DNA of 5,055 nt from Cyclobacteriaceae bacterium (lineage in GTDB: Bacteria > Bacteroidota > Bacteroidia > Cytophagales > Cyclobacteriaceae): contig JANYDR010000270.1 of assembly GCA_025363495.1 (NCBI GenBank), positions 1 through 5,055 of the forward strand, given 5' to 3'. Below, piece after piece: positions 1 to 5,055 of the stretch. The position numbers were made by a program, and so were the translations under genes. The notes beneath the pieces are model-generated. The model was not told where the DNA came from and searched no databases. It saw nothing but the letters and a program-made list of their open reading frames with translations. How positions within the stretch are numbered: position 1 is the first letter of the stretch; the number at the start of each line of letters is the position of its first letter.

Positions 1-1
1 T

Positions 2-73
2 CAAGAGCAAAGGAAATTTTTAGGACGCAATTATCTTAATTCAAAATTAAAGTCACAGCTCGCAACAGCTTAG
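2..73 (+). CDS. Possible 3' end of an unidentified gene (partial)
   Basis: The reading frame entering the window at base 2 stays open for 23 codons and ends at TAG (71-73). The other two plus frames stop earlier (at 19-21 and 37-39). The predicted tail is polar and basic, ending in LNSKLKSQLATA, and looks like a plausible protein C-terminus. I do not recognise the family. If real, the gene is convergent with moaC, leaving about 92 bp between the two stop codons. The open stretch is too short for the frame alone to be convincing, so this is a weak call. Confidence 0.3.
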   Translation, partial: QEQRKFLGRNYLNSKLKSQLATA

Positions 74-90
74 TAATGTGGACCTTTTGG

Positions 91-106
91 AAAAAACTCT
101 TTTTTT
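91..106. terminator. Weak A/T hairpin in the convergent gap
   Basis: Six A residues (91-96), a CTC spacer and seven T residues (100-106) could fold as an A/T-only stem with a three-base loop. It reads as A-tract, loop, U-tract on either strand, and it lies between two genes that would converge here. The stem has no G:C pairs, so it would be unstable and the call is tentative. I see nothing else recognisable in 107-165. Confidence 0.22.
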
Positions 107-165
107 GTAAAAGTAGATTAAGGAATGTAAGATTGGTTAAGTCCGTCAAGAATTTGAACCTAAAA

Positions 166-645
166 TTACTTTCTGAGAAAATTTTTCTTCCCACCGGTCT
201 TCTCAAGGAGCTTCACTTCCTCAATTGTTATGTCATGCGAGAGCGCTTTGCACATATCATAGACTGTCAGGGCTGCCACCGTAACAGCCGTAAGGGCCTC
301 CATCTCTACACCCGTTTTTGCAGATATCGTCACAGTAGACAATAGATACACCCGTTTGTCTTTTACTGAATAAGTGATCTGACAATCTTCTAACCCAATG
401 GGGTGGCAGAAAGGTATTAGGTCGGAAGTTTTTTTGGCACCCATCACCCCGGCAATAATTGCTGTTTGAAATACGGGGCCTTTTTTAGTTACTAATTCGT
501 TGTTTCTGACTTCGGACAAGACTTTTTTTCCCAGAAAGACAACGGCCAGGGCTCTCGCCGTACGCTTTGTTATTTTTTTCTCTGATACATCCACCATTTT
601 AGGATTTCCGGCAATGTCAACATGACTTAAGGTAAGCTTCTTCAT
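166..645 (-). CDS. moaC: Cyclic pyranopterin monophosphate synthase MoaC
   Basis: MoaC acts in the cytoplasm with the radical-SAM enzyme MoaA in the first stage of molybdenum cofactor synthesis. It converts 3',8-cyclo-7,8-dihydro-GTP to cyclic pyranopterin monophosphate. The protein has 159 residues, close to the family norm of about 160, and is complete. Visible signatures are LSHVD and KMVDVS (residues 6-21), KKGPVFQTAIIAGVMGAKKT (54-73), LIPFCHPIG (76-84), KTGVEMEALTA (110-120), LTVYDMCKA (126-134) and KTGGK near the end. By alignment from memory with the E. coli enzyme, the active-site candidates are K55, H81, E114, E116, D130 and K133, all present. The C-terminus reads KTGGKKNFLRK where many homologues have KSGGKSG, a minor variation. 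The start ATG has no clear Shine-Dalgarno sequence. It is divergent from moeA with only 33 bp between start codons, and no other moa gene is in the window. Confidence 0.97.
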   Translation of the reverse strand: MKKLTLSHVDIAGNPKMVDVSEKKITKRTARALAVVFLGKKVLSEVRNNELVTKKGPVFQTAIIAGVMGAKKTSDLIPFCHPIGLEDCQITYSVKDKRVYLLSTVTISAKTGVEMEALTAVTVAALTVYDMCKALSHDITIEEVKLLEKTGGKKNFLRK

Positions 646-662
646 TTCTGGTTATCTTGAAT

Positions 663-670
663 CAAAAATA
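663..670 (-). promoter_or_regulatory. Candidate -7 element for moaC
   Basis: Read on the minus strand this is TATTTTTG, a full match to the Bacteroidota -7 consensus TAnnTTTG. It ends 17 nt before the moaC ATG, which would give a 5' leader of about 11 nt. No TTTG is found at the expected -33 position; the nearest TTG on that strand (700-698) is about 27 nt away, which is too far. The region is A/T-rich, so a chance match is possible. Confidence 0.3.
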
Positions 671-678
671 ACTATTTC

Positions 679-1872
679 ATGGTCAGTGTTTCAGAAGCAA
701 CCTCATTCATTGCGCAGTACCTTTTCAGGCCTGAAAAAGAACGCATAAAAATTGAACTGCTGGAGGGCAGGATTCTTTCCGAAAGCGTAAAGGCAGACCG
801 GGATTTCCCTCCCTTTGACCGGGTGGCAATGGATGGAATTGCTATTCAATTCAATTCTTTTGAAGAAGGTTGGAGGGATTTTAAAGTAGAAGGACTTCAG
901 GCTGCAGGTCAGCCACGGTCCACGTTGCGCGATCATCAGAACTGCATCGAGGTTATGACTGGAGCAATGCTGCCAATTGGCTCTGATACTGTAATTCGTT
1001 ATGAGGATATTTCAATTGTAAACAAAATCGCGAAAGTCAAGATTGAGTCAATCGAAAAAGGTCAAAGCATTCATCCACGGGCCAGCGATGCAAAAAAAGG
1101 TGACGTGCTTCTGGCAGCCGGACATCGTATTTCTCCCTCCGAAGTAGCCTTGTTGGCAGCCGTTGGCAAAAGCGATGGGGAGGTCCTGGCTTTTCCTAAA
1201 ACAGCCATAGTATCCACCGGTGATGAATTGGTCGATATCCATGACCTTCCTCAACCACATCAGATCAGAAGATCCAATAGTTATGCACTTCGAACTGCGC
1301 TCACTACGATGGGATGTACCCCTACCCTTTTTCATTTGAAAGATGAACGAAACGCGTTGCACGATGAGCTTTCTAAAATTCTTATTAATTATCAATTGGT
1401 TATTCTTAGTGGCGGTGTATCGAAAGGAAAATTTGATTTAGTGCCTGCTGCACTCGAGTCATTGGGTGTGAAAAAGATTTTTCACGAGGTAAGTCAGAAA
1501 CCCGGTAAACCTTTTTGGTTTGGCGTAACTAAAAAACAGGTTGTCTTTGCCTTTCCAGGAAATCCTGTGTCAACATTTCTGTGCTTCTATCGCTACCTGA
1601 AACCCTGGTTGGAAAAAAGCATGGGAATAGAAAAACCAGTCGGATCCGCAGTCCTTGCTAATGATTTTTCCTATGAAGCAAACCTTATGACATATTTCCT
1701 TCAGGTTAAAATAAAAAATGAAGCAGGTCGATTGATAGCATATCCAATTCCTGGAGGAGGATCAGGAGATTTCGCTAATCTAAAAGATGCTGATGGATTC
1801 TTAGAACTCGAATCTCACCGAACTTATTTCAAGGCAGGCGAAGTCTTCCCCTTCATCCCCTACCGAATCTAG
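679..1872 (+). CDS. moeA: Molybdopterin molybdenumtransferase MoeA
   Basis: MoeA inserts molybdenum from molybdate into adenylylated molybdopterin, the last common step of molybdenum cofactor synthesis, in the cytoplasm. The protein has 397 residues, within the normal range of about 390-420. The N-terminal part carries DFPPFDRVAMDGIA (42-55) and EVMTGAMLPIGSDTVIRYED (91-110), followed by HPRASDAKKGDVLLAAG (132-148). The molybdopterin-binding domain (about 175-315) shows STGDEL (179-184), RRSNSYAL (197-204), SGGVSKGKFD (244-253), KPGKPFWFG (274-282) and FPGNPVSTF (292-300). The small C-terminal domain runs from about 325 to the end. By recall alignment, D52, D137 and E183 correspond to functional acidic residues D59, D142 and E188 of E. 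coli MoeA. The start MVSVSEA matches the usual MoeA N-terminus; there is no Shine-Dalgarno sequence. The TAG stop overlaps the first unit of a heptamer array, and the glycerate kinase gene follows after 42 bp, so the two may be co-transcribed. Confidence 0.97.
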   Translation: MVSVSEATSFIAQYLFRPEKERIKIELLEGRILSESVKADRDFPPFDRVAMDGIAIQFNSFEEGWRDFKVEGLQAAGQPRSTLRDHQNCIEVMTGAMLPIGSDTVIRYEDISIVNKIAKVKIESIEKGQSIHPRASDAKKGDVLLAAGHRISPSEVALLAAVGKSDGEVLAFPKTAIVSTGDELVDIHDLPQPHQIRRSNSYALRTALTTMGCTPTLFHLKDERNALHDELSKILINYQLVILSGGVSKGKFDLVPAALESLGVKKIFHEVSQKPGKPFWFGVTKKQVVFAFPGNPVSTFLCFYRYLKPWLEKSMGIEKPVGSAVLANDFSYEANLMTYFLQVKIKNEAGRLIAYPIPGGGSGDFANLKDADGFLELESHRTYFKAGEVFPFIPYRI

Positions 1873-1912
1873 AACCCAGAACCCAGAACTCTGAACCTAG
1901 AACTCAGAACCC
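1871..1912. repeat. Six tandem degenerate heptamers (consensus AGAACCC)
   Basis: Six adjacent 7-bp units are AGAACCC, AGAACCC, AGAACTC, TGAACCT, AGAACTC and AGAACCC. The core GAAC is invariant. The array begins inside the moeA TAG stop codon (1870-1872) and ends two bases before the ATG of the glycerate kinase gene, so it makes up nearly the whole intergenic spacer. On the opposite strand it reads as GGGTTCT repeats. A seven-base period with point variants suggests expansion by replication slippage followed by drift. No hairpin, start signal or protein-binding site can be assigned to it from sequence alone. Confidence 0.9.
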
Positions 1913-1914
1913 TC

Positions 1915-3042
1915 ATGACAGTCCTCCTCGCTCCTGATAAATTCAAAGGATCGCTCACCGCAAAACAAGTATGTATAGCGCTTGAGGAGGCAATTCTTTC
2001 TATAAATCCTTTAGTCAAAGTTATTTCCATTCCATTAGCTGACGGTGGTGAAGGCACTTGTGATTTATTGACAGAATCCAGTAACGGATCGTATATCAGT
2101 GTTGAGGCCTTTGACCCATTGTTTCGTGAGATCGAATCAGGATATGGAATTTCTTTGGACGGGATACAGGCCTTTATTGAAATGGCAAAAATCTCGGGAC
2201 TTCAACTTTTAAAATCTGAAGAAAGAAACCCTATGTTAACAACAACTCTTGGAACGGGCCAGTTGATTAAACATGCAATAGAGCATGGGGTAAAACACAT
2301 AATACTTGGCATCGGGGGAAGCGCTACAAATGATGCTGGTATTGGCATGGCAGAGGCACTCGGTTTTTCATTTATGTCTTCAGATAATAAAAAATTAAAA
2401 CCTGTTGGAGAAAATCTGCTTCATATTGATACCGTTGATGTCAGTCAGATACATCCTTTGCTTTCACAAACACAGTTTACCGTATTGTGTGATGTCGACA
2501 ATCCTTTGTTCGGCAAAAACGGAGCAGCATGTGTCTTTGGTCCTCAGAAAGGGGCAACGAAAGAAATGATAATACAACTGGATCTGGGTCTTCAGAATTT
2601 TAAAAGAGTCATAAGATCAGTGTTTAAAACAGAGGTTGATTTTCCGGGAGCAGGCGCAGCAGGCGGCTTAGGTGCCGGAGCAAAAGTTTTTCTTAATGCA
2701 CAATTATCAAATGGATTTGATTTCATCTCAACGTTTACAAAACTCGAAGATGCTATACGTATTGCAGATTTGATAATTACCGGCGAAGGGAAGATTGATA
2801 TTCAAACTTTTTCAGGCAAAGTTGTCAAGGGGGTTTCAGATCTCGCGGCACGTTACCAAAAGCAATGCATTGCTTTTACAGGCAAACTTGATATGCCCGA
2901 AGAGATGATTTCGTCTCTTAACCTTCAGAAAATAATCTCCCTTTCAAATGATCATATTTCTGATTCACAGGCTATTGCAAAGGCTTTTTCTATCTTGAAA
3001 GAACGGGCAGAGTTGCTGCGGGCATTGATTTCCGGGCATTAA
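1915..3042 (+). CDS. Glycerate kinase, type I (GarK/GlxK family)
   Basis: This cytoplasmic enzyme phosphorylates D-glycerate with ATP; family members such as E. coli GarK make 2-phosphoglycerate, which feeds into lower glycolysis. The 375-residue length matches the family (about 375-385). Family signatures run the whole length: LLAPDKFKGSLTA (4-16), IPLADGGEGT (39-48), ILGIGGSATNDAGIGMAEAL (130-149), VLCDVDNPLFGKNGAACVFG (190-209), PGAGAAGGLGAGAKVFLNA (244-262) and ADLIITGEGKIDIQTFSGKV (284-303). The chosen ATG gives MTVLLAPDKFKGS, the canonical N-terminus, even though repeats abut it and no ribosome-binding sequence is seen. The gene is in the same reading frame as moeA, 42 bp downstream. 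No other glycerate or glyoxylate pathway gene is visible, so its metabolic context is unknown. The sequence does not settle whether it is garK or glxK, so no symbol is given. Confidence 0.95.
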   Translation: MTVLLAPDKFKGSLTAKQVCIALEEAILSINPLVKVISIPLADGGEGTCDLLTESSNGSYISVEAFDPLFREIESGYGISLDGIQAFIEMAKISGLQLLKSEERNPMLTTTLGTGQLIKHAIEHGVKHIILGIGGSATNDAGIGMAEALGFSFMSSDNKKLKPVGENLLHIDTVDVSQIHPLLSQTQFTVLCDVDNPLFGKNGAACVFGPQKGATKEMIIQLDLGLQNFKRVIRSVFKTEVDFPGAGAAGGLGAGAKVFLNAQLSNGFDFISTFTKLEDAIRIADLIITGEGKIDIQTFSGKVVKGVSDLAARYQKQCIAFTGKLDMPEEMISSLNLQKIISLSNDHISDSQAIAKAFSILKERAELLRALISGH

Positions 3043-3049
3043 AAATCGA

Positions 3050-3081
3050 TTTGGAGCGACTCGGGCATCGCAGTAACTTTG
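3050..3081 (+). promoter_or_regulatory. Bacteroidota-type promoter for ffh
   Basis: TTTG (3050-3053) is followed, after exactly 20 nt, by TAACTTTG (3074-3081). Both boxes match the published Bacteroidota primary sigma factor consensus (TTTG at -33, TAnnTTTG at -7), and the spacing agrees. Transcription would start near 3086, giving an ffh leader of about 48 nt. It begins only 8 bp after the glycerate kinase stop codon, so ffh probably starts its own transcript here even if some readthrough arrives from upstream. Confidence 0.65.
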
Positions 3082-3133
3082 CAATCCAATTAACGGTATT
3101 GTAGGAATTGGTTTAATTGTAAAATCAACAATC

Positions 3134-4465
3134 ATGTTTGATAGTTTAAGTCTCAAATTAGAGAAGGCCTTTCAGAACTTAAAAGGTCAGGGAAGAATTA
3201 CTGAAATCAACGTAGCCAATACTGTTAAGGAAATTCGCAAAGCGTTGATTGACGCCGATGTTAATTACAAAGTAGCAAAAGAGGTTACGGATGATATCAA
3301 GGAAAAAGCATTGGGCCAAAATGTACTTACAGCCATATCTCCCGGACAGTTGCTTACCAAAATTACCAATGACGAGCTCACTCGTCTCATGGGTGGTGAA
3401 AGTGAGGATATTAATATCGAAGGTAATCCCGCTGTAATTCTGATAGCAGGGTTGCAAGGTTCCGGTAAAACTACTTTTAGTGGTAAGCTGGCTAGCTACC
3501 TGAAGCGGCAAGGTCGCCAGGTGATGCTGGCTGCATGCGATATCTATCGACCGGCGGCCATTGATCAATTGAAAGTTTTAGGTCAACAGATTGGTGTAGA
3601 GGTTTACGCCGAACCTGAAAATAAAGACGCAATTAAAATAGCAAGGGCTGCAATTGATTACGCTAAGAAAAATAATTTCCGTATTGTCATTGTAGATACT
3701 GCAGGTCGCCTGGCAGTAGATGAGGCGATGATGGATGAGATCGCCGGGCTGAAAGAGGCCCTGAAGCCCTCTGAGACGTTATTTGTTGTGGATTCAATGA
3801 CAGGTCAGGATGCGGTAAATACCGCAAAGACATTCAATGAGAGACTGAATTTTGATGGGGTAGTCCTAACAAAGCTTGATGGTGATACACGGGGTGGTGC
3901 CGCGCTTTCGATACGTAGGGTTGTAGAAAAGCCAATCAAATTTGTAAGCTCAGGGGAAAAGATGGAAGCATTGGATCGCTTCTACCCCGATCGTATGGCG
4001 GGAAGGATACTTGGCATGGGTGATGTGGTAAGTCTCGTTGAGAAAGCCCAGGAAAGCTTTAATCAGGAAGAGGCTGCGCGTCTGCAAAAAAAAATCAGAA
4101 AGAATCAATTTGATTTCAATGACTTTCTCACTCAATTAGAGCAGATAAAGAAGATGGGTAATATGAAGGATCTTCTGGGAATGGTTCCCGGAATGGGCAA
4201 GGCACTGAAAGATGTTGACATCGATGACAATTCGTTCAAGCCAATTGAAGCTATCATCCGTTCAATGACAACTAAAGAGAGGGAAAATCCGGATGTGATA
4301 AACAGCAGTCGTAAGAACCGAATTGCTTCGGGAAGCGGTACCTCGGTCCAGCAAGTCAATCAATTGTTAAAACAATTTGAGGACATGCGAAAAATGATGA
4401 AGACAATGAATAAGATGGGTGGCGGCAAACGGGCCTTATCAGCGCTGAACCCTTTTGGCCGTTAG
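3134..4465 (+). CDS. ffh: Signal recognition particle GTPase Ffh
   Basis: Ffh (SRP54 homologue) binds 4.5S RNA and signal sequences of nascent chains, then docks with FtsY to deliver ribosomes to the inner membrane. The 443-residue protein is full length (E. coli Ffh 453). The helical N domain (1 to about 85) contains RKALIDADV, the ALLEADV-type motif (35-43). The GTPase domain (about 98-295) has the P-loop GLQGSGKTT (106-114), DIYRPAA (136-142), DTAGR (188-192), TKLDGDTRGGAA (246-257) and SSGEK (272-276). The M domain (about 300-443) has GMVPGMGK (349-356), the RNA-binding stretch SRKNRIASGSGTSVQQVNQL (392-411) and a methionine-rich tail (418-428). The closing G5 region is SSGEK where many bacteria have GTGEK; I believe this variant is usual in Bacteroidota. 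A promoter stands in front and a strong terminator 96 bp behind the stop, suggesting a monocistronic unit. No 4.5S RNA gene was recognised in the window. Confidence 0.98.
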   Translation: MFDSLSLKLEKAFQNLKGQGRITEINVANTVKEIRKALIDADVNYKVAKEVTDDIKEKALGQNVLTAISPGQLLTKITNDELTRLMGGESEDINIEGNPAVILIAGLQGSGKTTFSGKLASYLKRQGRQVMLAACDIYRPAAIDQLKVLGQQIGVEVYAEPENKDAIKIARAAIDYAKKNNFRIVIVDTAGRLAVDEAMMDEIAGLKEALKPSETLFVVDSMTGQDAVNTAKTFNERLNFDGVVLTKLDGDTRGGAALSIRRVVEKPIKFVSSGEKMEALDRFYPDRMAGRILGMGDVVSLVEKAQESFNQEEAARLQKKIRKNQFDFNDFLTQLEQIKKMGNMKDLLGMVPGMGKALKDVDIDDNSFKPIEAIIRSMTTKERENPDVINSSRKNRIASGSGTSVQQVNQLLKQFEDMRKMMKTMNKMGGGKRALSALNPFGR

Positions 4466-4561
4466 TAAATCGCGACAGATGGCGAATAAAAATATCTCAT
4501 GATAAAAACTATGCGCCTGAATACTTCGTTAATAGAGAAGTTTACAGATAACTAAATTCCT

Positions 4562-4600
4562 AAAATGCCCCGTCCGCCTACTACTGGATGGGGTATTTTT
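4562..4600 (+). terminator. Rho-independent terminator of ffh
   Basis: The left arm (4562-4575, AAAATGCCCCGTCC) and right arm (4586-4599, GGATGGGGTATTTT) form a 14-bp stem with two G-U wobbles around a 10-nt loop. The right arm ends in a run of five T residues (4596-4600). The GC-rich core (CCCC with GGGG) and U-tract make it a strong intrinsic terminator. It separates ffh from the DUF2911 gene. Confidence 0.88.
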
Positions 4601-4602
4601 GT

Positions 4603-4624
4603 GTTGAAGAATTTTCAACTTTTT
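4603..4624 (+). repeat. Short inverted repeat followed by T-run
   Basis: GTTGAA (4603-4608) and TTCAAC (4614-4619) are perfect inverted repeats around a 5-nt centre, followed by five more T residues (4620-4624). It could be a backup terminator just after the main ffh terminator, or an operator for the next gene, which starts about 37 nt later. The six-pair stem has only two G:C pairs, so its function is uncertain. Confidence 0.45.
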
Positions 4625-4660
4625 GTATTTCAAACCAACTAACTAAAACAAATTAAAATT

Positions 4661-5055
4661 ATGAAAAGATCACTTTACGTTCTCGCGCTTGTACTCATGG
4701 CTACCATGGCAGTAATGGCACAGGAAGACAAGAGCAAACGACCAAGTCCTCCGGCGACAGCAGAAGGCACAATTGATGGAGTGAAGATTAAAATCGATTA
4801 TTCCACCCCTTCTGCAAAAGGAAGGAAGATGCTTGGTGGAATCGAAAAGTACGGAACCGTATGGCGCACAGGTGCCAATGAAACGACTACTATTGAATTC
4901 AGCGCTGCAGTTAAAATTGAAGGAAAGGCGGTCCCCGCCGGAAAGTATGGTTTGTTCAGCATTCCTGGAGAAAATGAATGGGTGATTATCATTAACAAGG
5001 GAATTAAATGGGGTGCCTATACTTACAAAGAGGAAGAAGATGTCATTCGTGTTAC
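4661..5055 (+). CDS. Exported DUF2911 family protein (5' part, runs off window)
   Basis: The frame is open from ATG 4661 to the window edge (131 codons plus two bases), so the C-terminus is missing. Residues 1-20 are a Sec signal peptide: MKR, a hydrophobic stretch (LYVLALVLMATMAVM) and a likely cleavage after A20 in VMA-Q. The mature part begins with a charged linker and then RPSPPATAEG. The rest matches the DUF2911 pattern as I recall it: KIKIDYSTPSAKGRKM (42-57), YGTVWRTGANETTTIEF (64-80), VPAGKYGLFSIPGENEWVII (91-110) and KWGAYTYKEEEDVIRV (116-131). The molecular function of DUF2911 is not established. Members are usually exported proteins of Bacteroidota, probably periplasmic. There is no lipobox cysteine. 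The leader before the ATG is A-rich (4636-4660) without a Shine-Dalgarno sequence, typical of the phylum. The gene is separated from ffh by terminators and so should have its own promoter, but I found no convincing TTTG/TAnnTTTG pair in the 60 bp before it. Confidence 0.88.
   Translation, partial: MKRSLYVLALVLMATMAVMAQEDKSKRPSPPATAEGTIDGVKIKIDYSTPSAKGRKMLGGIEKYGTVWRTGANETTTIEFSAAVKIEGKAVPAGKYGLFSIPGENEWVIIINKGIKWGAYTYKEEEDVIRV

Noticed and set aside
76..345. 89-codon plus-strand open frame in the convergent region
   Set aside because: More than half of it lies antisense to the well-supported moaC, and the protein is a Cys/Arg/His-rich composition typical of a shadow frame with no recognisable domain.
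1871..1912. Telomere-like or CRISPR-like reading of the GGGTTCT repeats
   Set aside because: The units are contiguous 7-mers without spacers and lie between two chromosomal genes, so neither a CRISPR array nor a telomere fits.
1869..2057. 62-codon minus-strand open frame reading through the heptamer array
   Set aside because: It is antisense to the conserved N-terminus of the glycerate kinase, and its C-terminal part is just translated repeat.
4523..4541. ACTTC/GAAGT inverted repeat after ffh
   Set aside because: It is only a five-pair stem with a 9-nt loop and no T-run; expected by chance in sequence of this composition.
4511..4555. 14-codon open frame (MRLNTSLIEKFTDN) and a 7-codon one just before it, after ffh
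   Set aside because: They are too short to support, have no start signal or conservation evidence, and lie in the 3' untranslated stretch before the ffh terminator.
4798..4998. 66-codon minus-strand open frame at the right edge
   Set aside because: It is fully antisense to the DUF2911 coding sequence, which has a signal peptide and family motifs.

Overview
The window looks like a chromosomal housekeeping stretch from a member of the Bacteroidota, probably of the Cytophagales type. Four things point that way. Start codons lack Shine-Dalgarno sequences and have A/T-rich leaders. A textbook Bacteroidota promoter (TTTG, 20-nt gap, TAACTTTG) precedes ffh. The MoeA and Ffh variants resemble those of that phylum. 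A DUF2911 exported protein, a family common in the phylum, sits at the right edge. The assignment is from pattern recognition, not from a search.

Layout, left to right: a possible 3' tail of an unknown plus-strand gene (to 73); an AT-rich convergent gap with a weak terminator-like hairpin; moaC on the minus strand (645 to 166); a 33-bp divergent gap; moeA on the plus strand (679-1872); a 42-bp gap made entirely of six degenerate heptamer repeats; a type I glycerate kinase (1915-3042); a 91-bp gap with a strong candidate promoter; ffh (3134-4465); a strong intrinsic terminator (4562-4600) followed by a second small hairpin; and the 5' part of a signal-peptide-bearing DUF2911 gene (4661 to the window edge).

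Functionally, moaC and moeA act at the start and end of molybdenum cofactor synthesis: MoaC helps form cyclic pyranopterin monophosphate, and MoeA inserts molybdate into molybdopterin. The glycerate kinase feeds glycerate into lower glycolysis. It is co-directional with moeA and may be co-transcribed, but no metabolic link is evident. Ffh is the SRP GTPase for co-translational membrane targeting and appears to be its own transcription unit, with a promoter in front and a terminator behind. The DUF2911 protein is probably periplasmic or otherwise exported.

I did not find an undescribed multi-gene system. The most unusual structure is the heptamer array between moeA and the glycerate kinase gene. 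It supplies the last two bases of the moeA stop codon, fills the whole intergenic gap, and keeps the two genes in one reading frame with no further stop between them.
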